Notes: a model not told the origin generated them from the sequence alone. DNA of 63,695 nt from Bacillota bacterium (GCA_017460805.1 JAFUAF010000009.1:1-63695); one strand, 5' to 3'. Positions 24,217-32,548 are shown, counted from the stretch's first letter. Translations and numbers: made by a program.

Positions 24217-24717
24217 TTGGCTAAGGTAGAATTAAAGCAGGTCGTTGTAAACGAGATCAAGGAAAAGCTTGAAAAGGCAACATCCGCAGTTTTAGTTGAC
24301 GCTCGCGGTCTTACAGTTGAGCAGGACACAAAGCTTCGTAAGCAGTTAAGAGAAGCAGGCGTTGATTACAAGGTTTACAAGAACACTATGATGAACTTTG
24401 CAGTACAGGGCACAGAATTCGAGGGTCTTAAGGACTACTTCGAAGGCCCCAGCGCTATCGCTATCTGCTACGAGGATCCCACTGTTGCAGCAGGCATCCT
24501 TAACAAGTTCATGAAAGAAGCAAAGGCACTTGAATTCAAGGCAGGTGTTATCGAAGGTACTTGCTACGATGCAAAGGGCATGGCTGCTGTTGCAGATATC
24601 CCTTCAAGAGAAGTACTTCTTTCCAAGCTGCTTGGCAGCTTCAAGAGCCCTATGGGCAACTTTGCAAGAGTTATTCAGGCTATCGCAGACAAGCAGCCTG
24701 AGGCAGCTGAAGCTTAA
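24217..24717 (+). CDS. rplJ: 50S ribosomal protein L10
   Basis: 166 aa from a TTG start 6 nt after AAGGAGGTG; the strong ribosome site decides this start. Typical L10: AKVELKQVVVNEIKEKLEKA, SAVLVDARGLTVEQDTKLR, YKVYKNTMMNFAV, PSAIAICYEDP. The C-terminal helix binds L12 dimers to form the ribosomal stalk. Autoregulated through the leader upstream. Confidence 0.96.
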   Translation: MAKVELKQVVVNEIKEKLEKATSAVLVDARGLTVEQDTKLRKQLREAGVDYKVYKNTMMNFAVQGTEFEGLKDYFEGPSAIAICYEDPTVAAGILNKFMKEAKALEFKAGVIEGTCYDAKGMAAVADIPSREVLLSKLLGSFKSPMGNFARVIQAIADKQPEAAEA

Positions 24718-24740
24718 TCACAAGGAATTCTATTCAAAGA

Positions 24741-24845
24741 CAAAATATGACTTATGTCCCTTTGGGTAAAATTTTAGCGTTGAGGAGATTTTTAACTTGT
24801 TAAAAACTCCGTAGCGTTAAGAAATTTTAAATAAGTCAGATTTTG
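24741..24845. repeat. Long imperfect inverted repeat between rplJ and rplL
   Basis: CAAAATATGACTTAT at the left pairs with ATAAGTCAGATTTTG at the right (one mismatch), and an inner GATTTTTAAC-ttg-TTAAAAACTCC stem closes the apex; both arms carry AGCGTT. It fills most of a 206-nt gap that is usually short in rplJL operons. It may be an insertion (fold-back element) or a processing/attenuation structure. Confidence 0.65.
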
Positions 24846-24923
24846 GCAACATATTATTGATTCTTGTGATTTATCACAAAACTACAAAGAAACATTACTT
24901 AAAATTTTATGGAGGAAATAAAA

Positions 24924-25304
24924 ATGGCTAAATTATCTATTGAAGAAATTATCGCAGCTGTTAAGGAACTTACTGTTCTTGAACTTAACGATTTAGTAAA
25001 GGCTGCTGAGGAAGAATTCGGCGTATCTGCTGCTGCAGGCGTTGTTGTTGCTGCAGGCGGTGCAGGTGCTGCAGGCGGTGCTGACGAAGAGAAGTCCGAG
25101 TTTGATGTAGAGCTTACAGAAGTAGGCGCAGAGAAGATCAAGGTTATCAAGGTTGTTCGTGAAGTAACAGGTCTTGGTCTTAAGGAAGCTAAGGAAGTTG
25201 TTGACGGCGCACCTAAGGTTCTTAAGGAAGCTGCTGCTAAGGAAGAAGCAGAGAGCATCAAGAAGAAGCTTGAAGAAGTTGGCGCTAAGGTAACTTTAAA
25301 GTAA
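24924..25304 (+). CDS. rplL: 50S ribosomal protein L7/L12
   Basis: 126 aa from the ATG following GGAGGAAATAAAA; an ATG 15 nt upstream overlaps the ribosome site. N-terminal dimer domain ([25 protein letters not shown]), Ala/Gly-rich hinge at about 40-57 and C-terminal factor-binding domain ([23 protein letters not shown]). Present as dimers on L10, it recruits translation GTPases. Confidence 0.97.
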   Translation: MAKLSIEEIIAAVKELTVLELNDLVKAAEEEFGVSAAAGVVVAAGGAGAAGGADEEKSEFDVELTEVGAEKIKVIKVVREVTGLGLKEAKEVVDGAPKVLKEAAAKEEAESIKKKLEEVGAKVTLK

Positions 25305-25322
25305 TTCTTAGTCAAAACTACG

Positions 25323-25355
25323 GGGACGATGTTAAAGCATCGTCCCTTATTTTAT
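25323..25355 (+). terminator. Terminator of rplJ-rplL
   Basis: GGGACGATG-ttaaag-CATCGTCCC followed by TTATTTTAT. Confidence 0.85.
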
Positions 25356-25388
25356 CTGTTTATGGTTTTTGTTTGATGAGGTATGAAC

Positions 25389-26732
25389 ATGGGAGAGAAA
25401 AAACTGCTTTTTTCAAATAAGGCTCTGGTAAACCTGATAATCCCGCTTATCATAGAACAGCTGCTTGCAATGCTTGTCGGGCTTGCCGACTCCATAATGA
25501 TAGCAAATGTCGGCGAAAGCGCAGTTTCAGGCGTATCGCTTGTAGACGGCTGTATGATGCTTTTGATAAACGCTTTTACCGCCCTTGCAACAGGCGGTGC
25601 GGTGGTCGCGGGTCAATGGCTCGGCTCGGAGGACAGAGAACGCGCCACGGAATCCGCGCAGCAGCTTATATGGTTTATCACTATTCTGTCGGTCATTGTC
25701 ATGGGCTTGGTGTATTTTTACCGCAATGCCCTGCTTTTTAACGTATTCGGTCAGATAACGGACGAGGTGCGCGGCTATGCCCGTGTCTATCTTTTGATAG
25801 TTACGGCATCCATACCTTTTATTGCGCTTTATAACGGCGGTTCTGCCGTCTTCCGTGCTATGGGCGACTCCAAAACGCCTATGTCCATTTCAATAAAAAT
25901 GAATATGATAAACGTGATAGGCAATGCAATTCTTATTTACGGCTTCCACCGCGGTGCGGAGGGTGTTGCGATACCTACCCTTGTTTCAAGGATGTACGCC
26001 GCCTTTGCCGTTATAATTCTGCTGCTTAACGACAAACTGACCCTGCATATCAAAAAAACGCTGCATTATAAGCCCGATTTCGGCATAATCAAAAAAATTC
26101 TGTACATAGGTGTGCCCTACGGCATGGAAAACAGTATGTTTCAGCTTGGTAAAATACTCGTGCTGAGCCTTGTTTCCACTTTCGGCACTTATGCTATCGC
26201 CGCAAATGCCGTCTGCAACGTGCTTGCGGGCTTTCAGATACTCCCGGGCATGGCTGCGGGACTTGCGGTAACAACGGTGATTTCCCGCTGTATAGGTGCA
26301 AACGACTACGACCAGGCGAGATACTACACCCGCAAACTGCACGGTTTTGCCTGGGCGGGGCTGCTGTTTTCGGTAATTCTTATTTGGCTTGTTATGCCGC
26401 CTATACTTAAAATTTACAACCTCTCTCCCGAAGCAACCGAAGCCGCACGAAGAATAATGTATCTTCACGGCGGAAGCGCGCTTTTGATATGGCCTTTGAG
26501 CTTTACCCTGCCCTCTGTTTTCAGAGCCGCGGGCGATATAAAATTTGCTATGATAGTCGCTATAGTTTCCATGTGGATATGCCGCGTGGTATTCAGTTAT
26601 ATCCTCGGCAGAAACATCGGGCTTGGTGTCTTTGGCGTATGGATAGCCATGATAATGGACTGGGCGGCAAGAAGTGTCTGCTTTGTGATAAGATATAAAA
26701 GCGGAAAATGGAAAGGGAAAGCAGTTGTATAA
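25389..26732 (+). CDS. MATE family multidrug/Na+ antiporter
   Basis: 447 aa, start at ATG 25389 (GAGG lies 7 nt upstream; the ATG at 25383 is too close). Twelve hydrophobic segments in two MatE halves: LVNLIIPLIIEQLLAMLVGLADSIM at the start with the repeated motif MMLLINAFTALATGGAVV, and the second half beginning GVPYGMENSMFQLGKILVLS. These exporters expel cationic drugs or metabolites using Na+ or H+. The substrate cannot be inferred. Confidence 0.9.
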   Translation: MGEKKLLFSNKALVNLIIPLIIEQLLAMLVGLADSIMIANVGESAVSGVSLVDGCMMLLINAFTALATGGAVVAGQWLGSEDRERATESAQQLIWFITILSVIVMGLVYFYRNALLFNVFGQITDEVRGYARVYLLIVTASIPFIALYNGGSAVFRAMGDSKTPMSISIKMNMINVIGNAILIYGFHRGAEGVAIPTLVSRMYAAFAVIILLLNDKLTLHIKKTLHYKPDFGIIKKILYIGVPYGMENSMFQLGKILVLSLVSTFGTYAIAANAVCNVLAGFQILPGMAAGLAVTTVISRCIGANDYDQARYYTRKLHGFAWAGLLFSVILIWLVMPPILKIYNLSPEATEAARRIMYLHGGSALLIWPLSFTLPSVFRAAGDIKFAMIVAIVSMWICRVVFSYILGRNIGLGVFGVWIAMIMDWAARSVCFVIRYKSGKWKGKAVV

Positions 26733-26733
26733 C

Positions 26734-26764
26734 AAAAGGAGCCTGAATTTCAAGCTCCTTTTTT
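26734..26764 (+). terminator. Terminator of the MATE gene
   Basis: AAAAGGAGC..GCTCCTTTTTT stem-loop right after the stop codon. Confidence 0.8.
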
Positions 26765-26788
26765 AATTGTGCAAACGTAAAAAAATAA

Positions 26789-27060
26789 ACCACCTGCTAT
26801 GCAGGTGAGTTCCCAGATGCTTTAGCTTCAAGTTGAAAAGAAAAGCCTCCTATGCTAAGATGATGATGGTTCGACAGCCACACCACGAAGAATAGGAGGT
26901 AAAACGGTGAATAAATCATCAAATAACAGTTTAGCACATACGAAGTGGGAATGCAAGTATCACATAGTATTTGCGCCAAAATATCGCAGACAAGTGATAT
27001 ATGGAAAAATAAAAGCAGATATAGGTAAAATACTAAGAGATTTGTGTGAAAGAAAGGGTA
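26789..27060 (+). mobile_element. IS200/IS605-family remnant: left end and 5' part of tnpA
   Basis: CACCTGC-tat-GCAGGTG (26791-26807) is the left-end hairpin typical of IS200 elements, followed by a leader with a strong AGGAGGT site. The rest of the element, including the right end, is missing; the sequence stops where the 59-bp palindrome begins. Confidence 0.8.
26907..27060 (+). pseudogene. Truncated IS200 transposase TnpA
   Basis: GTG start 6 nt after AGGAGGT. Translation MNKSSNNSLAHTKWECKYHI, then VFAPKYRRQVIYG and KIKADIGKILRDLCERKG is the N-terminus of IS200 TnpA. It ends before the HUH metal motif and the catalytic tyrosine, where a palindrome replaces the coding sequence. The product cannot be active. 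Confidence 0.88.
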
Positions 27061-27061
27061 T

Positions 27062-27120
27062 GAGACAGGGGGACGGTTCTGCTGTCCCGTATGGGACAGA
27101 TAGAACCGTCCCCCTGTCTC
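27062..27120. repeat. 59-bp perfect clostridial palindrome (GGACGGTTCT family)
   Basis: GAGACAGGGGGACGGTTCT (27062-27080) pairs perfectly with AGAACCGTCCCCCTGTCTC (27102-27120), and an inner CTGTCCC-gtat-GGGACAG stem continues it. A T run follows, so it may also terminate transcription. Repeats of this core are, to my knowledge, widespread in clostridial genomes. Shorter relatives lie at 15615, 16058 and 22034 in this window. Confidence 0.8.
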
Positions 27121-27130
27121 TTTTTATCAA

Positions 27131-27829
27131 TTATTTTGCCGCCTTACATTGTCTGTTTCTCTCATCAACAAGCATATCGAGCGCCTTTATCTTTTCGCAA
27201 AGTTTATCCGCATTGCCCGAAGAAATAAGGCCTTTTATCTCTTCTATCCCCTGCTCTATCTTACTTTCAACATCCGCAAGGGCGGGAGAAGAAACAGGGT
27301 CGCTGTATTTAAGTTTTTCGGATAATTTTTCAAGCAATTTTTTTGCTTCGGGGGCGGAACAGCTGTCCGAAAGCCCCGAAATATCAAGTTTGAATGTCTT
27401 TGTCTGCTGTATCTTTTCTTCTATCTTATTATCGACAGCCTCTATCACATCAGCCGCATTTTCAACGGCTATCATGCCGACAAGTGCCGCCGCAAGCATA
27501 AGTATACCCAAAACCGCACTTATCCATGCGGGTATCTCCTTTGAGATATTGCCGATAAAAAATATAAACGAAAGCACAAGCTGTGCCGCCATGTAGGTAT
27601 AGCCAATACGAAACATCGGTATGCCATAGACCTTGGAGCGCACACTTTCGCCCCTTGTAAGTGCGCGGTAGGTCATGCCGCAGCCGACAAGTATCGAAGC
27701 CAGACCAAATGCAAACGAAGCATAAGTGCAGGCATTTCTGTTAAACGGTATAACAAAAAACAACAGTACAAAAGCGACAAGAATAATACCGTAAACGGCA
27801 AAAACCGAATTTATCTTTTTGTTATCCAT
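27131..27829 (-). CDS. Membrane protein with cytoplasmic helical tail, SPFH cluster
   Basis: 232 aa, start at ATG 27829 behind AGGGGTGAG (GTG at 27835 overlaps the upstream stop). Four hydrophobic segments in the first 110 residues, including FAVYGIILVAFVLLFFVI and WISAVLGILMLAAALVGMIAV, then a charged helical tail of about 120 residues (ENAADVIEAVDNKIEEKIQQT onward). No family recognised. Last gene of the SPFH/zinc-ribbon cluster, with 2 nt to the SPFH gene, so it probably acts with it at the membrane, like the membrane partners of YdjI. Confidence 0.75.
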   Translation of the reverse strand: MDNKKINSVFAVYGIILVAFVLLFFVIPFNRNACTYASFAFGLASILVGCGMTYRALTRGESVRSKVYGIPMFRIGYTYMAAQLVLSFIFFIGNISKEIPAWISAVLGILMLAAALVGMIAVENAADVIEAVDNKIEEKIQQTKTFKLDISGLSDSCSAPEAKKLLEKLSEKLKYSDPVSSPALADVESKIEQGIEEIKGLISSGNADKLCEKIKALDMLVDERNRQCKAAK

Positions 27830-27831
27830 GA

Positions 27832-29337
27832 TCACTCACCCCTTTTTTTACCGCAGTTAGGACAGAAATTACTTGTTATGTTCTTTTCGCCGCAGGCACA
27901 GTCCCAGCTTCCCGCAGGTCTCTTTTTGCCGCAGTTGGGGCAGAAATTGCTCTTTATATCCTTTATACCGCATTCGCAGTCCCAGCCTTTTTGCTCCTCG
28001 GGCTTTTTGGCACCACAGTCGGGGCAGAAATTACTTGTTATGCCCTTTCTGCCGCAGGCACACTCCCAGCCCACGCCAATGGAGTCCGTTTTGGGTGCGC
28101 CGCAGTTCGGACAAAAATTGGTATTTATATCCGACTGACCGCATTTTAAGCAGACCCACTTATCCGTAGCAGCAGTTGTTCCCTGCGGTACATTACCCTG
28201 CACTATGCTTCCGAAGCCTGCGCCGACCTGTGCGGAATTGTCCATAATGGGGTTAAGCGCATCCTTTGTCATATTAATAACGCCGCCCATTGCTCCGAGT
28301 GTGACCCCGAGACCCGCTATGTCGCCAAGTCCGCCGCCCGTGCTGCCCGAGCCGCCTGTAATGCCGTTTTGCATAGCTTCCATACCGACCTTGCGCGCAG
28401 TTTCCTGCTGATAGGTATAGCCTTTGGCTTTCATTTCTTCCGCCTCTGCAAAAGCCTGCATCTTGTATGCCTCTGCTTCCGCTTCCGCTTTTATCTTAGT
28501 TGCGGCCGCTTCGCCCTGTGCCGTGACCGCTTTAAGCTGTGCCGCCGTCTGTGCTTCCACTATTTTTCTGCCCTGTGCGGCCTCCGCTTCGGCACGTCTT
28601 ATCTCTTCCTCGCGCACTTTTAAAGTCTTGTCCGCAAACTGCTGTTTAAGGCGCTTGAAATTCGGGTCGTCGTCGGGTGTGAGCACGCTTGTTATGTAAA
28701 ATTCGGGCATCACAAGGCCGTATTCGTCAAGAGTTTCGTTAATGATAGCCTGTAATTTTTCGGATAAAATATCAAGATACGCATCAATTTCAAGAATGTT
28801 GAGGTTTTCTTCTTTTATCACCCTTGCAAGGCTTGATTTTACCTTGTTCATAACAAGAGCCTTGAACTTGCCCGCAGCCGCCGAAGTGCCAAGCATATCG
28901 TTTTGTAAAAGTCCGCTTTCCGTACCGACTATCTTAAGGATAAGCTTGCGGGAATCATTTACACGCAGATTGAAATTGCCGCTTGCACCTATCTCGATAT
29001 GCAGACCCGATGCGGGGTCAAACAGTCTGACTTTGCTGTCCGTGCCCCATTTTATGCCCATCTGTGTGGTCATATTGATAAAGTATACCTCGGAATGGAA
29101 GACATTTTCTCCGCCTGTTCCAAGCTTCATCAGATCGCGCAAAAGCGGGATATTCTGTGTTTCTATCGTATATCTGCCCGCACCGAACAGATCGAGCGCA
29201 CGGCCGTCACAGAAAAACAAGGCTTCCTGCGACTCGTGTACGATAAGCTGTGAGCCTAAATTAAAATCCTCTGTGGGATGTTTGTAAACAAAAACGTCAT
29301 TCCCGCCCTCATATTTTATAACACTGATAAGTTCCAT
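27832..29337 (-). CDS. SPFH-domain protein with tandem zinc ribbons (YdjI-like, virion core protein family)
   Basis: 501 aa. Residues 1-230 are the SPFH/virion-core-like domain of YdjI (MELISVIKYEGGNDVFVYKH, FFCDGRALDLFGAGRYTI). A long Ala/Glu/Arg-rich helix follows at about 240-320 (AEAEAAQGRKIVEAQTAAQL), then a Gly-rich stretch. The last 115 residues hold four zinc ribbons of the form W-x-C-x-CG..SNFCPNCG. Proteins of this type form oligomeric rings and in Bacillus partner with PspA in envelope stress. The start at 29337 gives a 4-nt gap to the previous gene. Confidence 0.87.
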   Translation of the reverse strand: MELISVIKYEGGNDVFVYKHPTEDFNLGSQLIVHESQEALFFCDGRALDLFGAGRYTIETQNIPLLRDLMKLGTGGENVFHSEVYFINMTTQMGIKWGTDSKVRLFDPASGLHIEIGASGNFNLRVNDSRKLILKIVGTESGLLQNDMLGTSAAAGKFKALVMNKVKSSLARVIKEENLNILEIDAYLDILSEKLQAIINETLDEYGLVMPEFYITSVLTPDDDPNFKRLKQQFADKTLKVREEEIRRAEAEAAQGRKIVEAQTAAQLKAVTAQGEAAATKIKAEAEAEAYKMQAFAEAEEMKAKGYTYQQETARKVGMEAMQNGITGGSGSTGGGLGDIAGLGVTLGAMGGVINMTKDALNPIMDNSAQVGAGFGSIVQGNVPQGTTAATDKWVCLKCGQSDINTNFCPNCGAPKTDSIGVGWECACGRKGITSNFCPDCGAKKPEEQKGWDCECGIKDIKSNFCPNCGKKRPAGSWDCACGEKNITSNFCPNCGKKRGE

Positions 29338-29341
29338 TTTT

Positions 29342-30124
29342 TCACTGCCTTTCCGCAAAAATCATTATCAACACAACTATAACAAACGGAACGCCCACGG
29401 CCAGACCCGCAGCAAGCCCCGTACTTATATGAAACACATAGACCAGTACCGCAAAAATAAGCAGCGGCACCAGCATTATAAGCGACAGCACTTCCACTAC
29501 TACCGAAAGTGCGCCGTTAAGATATACCGCATAGCCAAGCCCCGCACTTGCCGCAATAAACACAAGCAGGCAAAACGCTATGGACACATCCCCCTTTTCT
29601 TTCATAAAAAAGAAAAGTATCGCGGGAAGTATCATTCCGACTATGGCCGCATAAGGTATGCGCCGTTTTCTTGCAAGAACTATCTGCTCGCGGCATTTTG
29701 TCACCATTTCTTCGGAGTCCTTGTAGCCGTTCAGCTTTTCAAACTCCGCAAGCGCCTTGTCGTAAGCCTTTTTATCAAAATGATTTTTCGCTCCCGCATA
29801 GGCCTTTATAAGCCCCGCGCGCTCCTGTCCGTTTTTGCACAGTTCCATAAGGTCGCTGCCTATGTCGGTCGTATGCTTTATACACTCCGCCGCAGCGCTT
29901 TTGTATAACAAGACCGCCTGTTCGGCCTGCTTCACACCCGCATTTTCTCCCGCCAAAAGGTCATTTGCGGTATTCAGTTTTTCTATTATATGTATATATT
30001 GCTTGTATGTTGGCTCTAAATCTTCCAATGACCACTTGTTGCCGCAGTTTTCACAAACACACGAACCCAATAAGTAGTCATTGGCAAGGTCTCCGCCGCA
30101 TATCATGCACTTGTATGCCGCCAT
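29342..30124 (-). CDS. Zinc-ribbon, TPR-like, membrane-anchored protein of the SPFH cluster
   Basis: 260 aa, ATG at 30124 behind GGGGGT (the GTG at 30130 touches it). An N-terminal zinc ribbon (CMICGGDLANDYLLGSCVCENCGNKW), a helical repeat region (about 40-150, with FDKKAYDKALAEFEKLNGYKDSEEM reading as a TPR-like hairpin) and four C-terminal membrane helices from about 165. The layout resembles the membrane partners that co-occur with YdjI-type SPFH proteins. Cytosolic N-terminus with a membrane anchor is the likely topology. Confidence 0.8.
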   Translation of the reverse strand: MAAYKCMICGGDLANDYLLGSCVCENCGNKWSLEDLEPTYKQYIHIIEKLNTANDLLAGENAGVKQAEQAVLLYKSAAAECIKHTTDIGSDLMELCKNGQERAGLIKAYAGAKNHFDKKAYDKALAEFEKLNGYKDSEEMVTKCREQIVLARKRRIPYAAIVGMILPAILFFFMKEKGDVSIAFCLLVFIAASAGLGYAVYLNGALSVVVEVLSLIMLVPLLIFAVLVYVFHISTGLAAGLAVGVPFVIVVLIMIFAERQ

Positions 30125-30137
30125 TTCCACACCCCCA

Positions 30138-31226
30138 TTATCTGTAGTATTTCATCAGCTGTGCAAGGTAATTCTCCATTTCGATCTCCGAAAGATTAAG
30201 CGGCACTTCCTTTTTATTATGTGAAAGAATTTTTTTGCCTATATTTGTAAGTCTGTAAATACTGCTTGGTGCAAATGCCGCTGCTGAATTATCGAAATCA
30301 TCCCTTACACTGCTGTCAAAAATATATTCAAGTTCGTGTTCAAACGAAAGCGGCATATAATAAATAGGCTGGATAAGCTGCATATAACGTCCGTAAGGTG
30401 TCAGAAAATATCGGTCTATCATTCTACCTATGGGATAAACGGATGAAAGAGCGACTCTGTCTATCTCGTCTAGATCGTCTTTGTGTCTGTCATTTTTCCA
30501 AAGGTCGATTATATCTATCCCTACCAGATCGTAGATATCCGCATAAATATCATCCGTAAGATAGGTATTGTTGAGCCATTTTAAAACAAGATTTTTATTC
30601 AGCCCGACAGGTGCGCCGAGTACGGCCGAAAACTTGCGGCAGAAAATTTTTGCCGCACACTCCACCGCCATTTCAAGTGCGGCTTTGCCTTTAAGCTGTT
30701 CCATGCTGCGCCCCTTTGCCGTAGAATTATATTTGACTATATGCACGGACGGAAGCTTTTTAATAAGCCCCATTTCAAGCGCCATTTCTACAAGATAAGA
30801 AATATAGATATTGTCGTTAAGTGTAAAACTATGTGCATATTTTTCAAAATCGGCGGGGATAAGTTCGTGTGTAATGCGGTCAAAACTTGCCATATCATCT
30901 GCGATCTCCGCAAGCGCCGCAAGGTCCTTTATAAACGGGTGATCATTCACGTTGTAAAGCTGCCATTCAAAATAGTATTCACTGCCCTTTAACTTTGGCA
31001 CGCAGACATTTACCCCGCCCTCCTTGAACCAGATATCGGCAAAAATTGCAGGCGAAGCAAACGCCTCATGAAAAAGCGCACTGTAATACCACAGTCTGTA
31101 GATGTTGTCAAAGTACATAAAAATCTCGTCTTTGCCGTCATACGTCACCTTTTTAAACTGTGTATCAAATTCTTTTCCGAACAGATTATTCAATTTTTTA
31201 AATTTTTCATACCCAAGAGCAGACAC
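30138..31226 (-). CDS. Hypothetical protein heading the SPFH cluster
   Basis: 362 aa, no signal peptide, no clear membrane helix, with a GGAGGGTGATGTAAGTG ribosome site region. The centre (GRSMEQLKGKAALEMAVECA, then APVGLNKNLVLKWLNNTYL) and end (LTNIGKKILSHNKKEVPLNL) suggest a helical protein; I recognise no family. The LTNIGKKIL segment has the form of a winged-helix or plasmid pRiA4b-type wing, but that is weak. It is 13 nt from the next gene, so co-transcription with the SPFH cluster is likely. Confidence 0.7.
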   Translation of the reverse strand: MSALGYEKFKKLNNLFGKEFDTQFKKVTYDGKDEIFMYFDNIYRLWYYSALFHEAFASPAIFADIWFKEGGVNVCVPKLKGSEYYFEWQLYNVNDHPFIKDLAALAEIADDMASFDRITHELIPADFEKYAHSFTLNDNIYISYLVEMALEMGLIKKLPSVHIVKYNSTAKGRSMEQLKGKAALEMAVECAAKIFCRKFSAVLGAPVGLNKNLVLKWLNNTYLTDDIYADIYDLVGIDIIDLWKNDRHKDDLDEIDRVALSSVYPIGRMIDRYFLTPYGRYMQLIQPIYYMPLSFEHELEYIFDSSVRDDFDNSAAAFAPSSIYRLTNIGKKILSHNKKEVPLNLSEIEMENYLAQLMKYYR

Positions 31227-31304
31227 TTACATCACCCTCCGAAATGTAGTCTTTTTCTAATTATAACACTTTTTGATATCTATAACAATATTTTTCGACT
31301 AAAA

Positions 31305-31341
31305 AATCGAAAAAATGCGGAGCCGAAATTTCAGCCCCGCA
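31305..31341 (-). terminator. Terminator of the Cys-rich protein gene
   Basis: TGCGGAGC / GCCCCGCA stem followed on the minus strand by TTTTTTCGATTTTTT. It lies just downstream of the gene ending at 31348. Confidence 0.7.
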
Positions 31342-31347
31342 AATTTT

Positions 31348-32262
31348 TTATCTGCCGCATCCACAGCCGCAGCCGCGGTTTGAATTATTATTGTTGTTAT
31401 TGCCGTTGTCAGCGGGGATATTTGCGCTTACGCCCGCAACAAACTCCGCACGCTGAGGCGGTGCAAACATATCCATGGGGAAATCAAGGCTGTTGAAGAA
31501 CTCGCAGGCATCAACGGATGAAATATCCTCGCACTGCTCGGGGATGCAGAAGCCCTTGCTCTCAACAACAAGATTTACAAGTCTGAAAAGCTTGACTATC
31601 GCAAACAGACCTATCGTCACATGGATATCCGCATTGTCAAGCATATCGGGGTCGTCATCGCAGCAGCAGCGGTTGTAATGTATCTCCGCCGCAAGTGCAA
31701 CACCTTTGCTTTCGACAAGCACAAAGGGGTCTGCGGGTAAGTCCGCCGAAGCGCCCGTACCGCCAAGAAGGTCGCTTGAAACAAGTGTTTCGGTCGCGAT
31801 GGAGCCAAACATCGTCATTCTGCTTGTGTAGGAATTCTGTGCGTTTACGCTTACTATCTCGTCGCCGTTGTTGTCGTGGAACACTATCCTGTATGCAAAA
31901 ACATACTTAAGGTCGATATCCCAGTAACCGGGCTTGAACGGGTTAGGCGTTTTATTTACAATAATAACACGCTGTACCCTTAAATTTTCTATCGTAACGG
32001 AACTTGTGCCCGTGGGCGGTACTATTATATCGCCCTCGCTGACCGATCTGTCCCCGTAGGAAATATCCGTTGCCGCACGCGCAGGCCCGAAATTATCGGA
32101 TGTAAGACATTCCTGCATTCTGCAAAAATCGTATATCTTAAGCGCGATTATACATTCGTCCTTTGTCCGGTTGCCCGCTGTGCCCGAAACACCGCCGACT
32201 TCGCTGCCGTTTCCGCAGCCGCAGCTGCTGTTTAAAATATCAAATGCCGGCATATCTGCCAA
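31348..32262 (-). CDS. Cys-rich protein with GCGCGR tail, possible spore surface protein
   Basis: 304 aa. Begins with a Cys motif (SSCGCGNGSEVGG) and ends in a poly-Asn run followed by RGCGCGCGR. The middle (ECIIALKIYDFCRMQECL, then VTIENLRVQRVIIVNKTPNPF) is predicted mostly beta and has two further Cys clusters (NRCCCDDD; CIPEQCEDISSVDACEF). No signal peptide. Similar Cys-flanked proteins in spore-formers are coat or exosporium components, so a spore-surface role is plausible but unproven. Monocistronic. Confidence 0.7.
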   Translation of the reverse strand: MADMPAFDILNSSCGCGNGSEVGGVSGTAGNRTKDECIIALKIYDFCRMQECLTSDNFGPARAATDISYGDRSVSEGDIIVPPTGTSSVTIENLRVQRVIIVNKTPNPFKPGYWDIDLKYVFAYRIVFHDNNGDEIVSVNAQNSYTSRMTMFGSIATETLVSSDLLGGTGASADLPADPFVLVESKGVALAAEIHYNRCCCDDDPDMLDNADIHVTIGLFAIVKLFRLVNLVVESKGFCIPEQCEDISSVDACEFFNSLDFPMDMFAPPQRAEFVAGVSANIPADNGNNNNNNSNRGCGCGCGR

Positions 32263-32548
32263 CTCCTTTTTATTATCGTTTCATAACCATAGTATTTAGA
32301 GCAGCAAAAAGTGTTACTTATTTTTTAATATTGAGCGTTGTAAAATTATGATTAAAAAGACACTTTCCCAATTACATATATACCTATTCGGTCAAATCAA
32401 AATTCCGCGATCTCAACCGCAGAAAAGGCAGTGCCATAAAGATGCACTGCCTTTTTGCCTAACCGAAAACCATTCGGTCTTTACCGGTAAAAAATCTTTA
32501 TATCATTGATGGAATTGAGAGAATAAACATAGTTCCTCAATGACAATA
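32263..32548. other. Spacer between the Cys-rich gene and amidohydrolase pseudogene
   Basis: Holds the upstream region of the Cys-rich gene (ribosome site AAAAGGAG) and the terminator at 32423-32456. Nothing else seen. Confidence 0.5.
32423..32456 (-). terminator. Terminator of the esterase-amidohydrolase region
   Basis: AAAAGGCAGTGC-cataaagat-GCACTGCCTTTTT, a strong bidirectional stem with A and T tracts, downstream of the amidohydrolase pseudogene. Confidence 0.85.

Noticed and set aside
25986..26753. Long minus-strand ORF (255 aa) opposite the MATE gene
   Set aside because: It is a shadow of a well-supported membrane transporter; the translation has no family resemblance and no ribosome site.
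28369..29287. Several plus-strand ORFs across the SPFH gene
   Set aside because: They mirror the Ala/Glu-rich helix and zinc-ribbon repeats on the other strand and lack ribosome sites.
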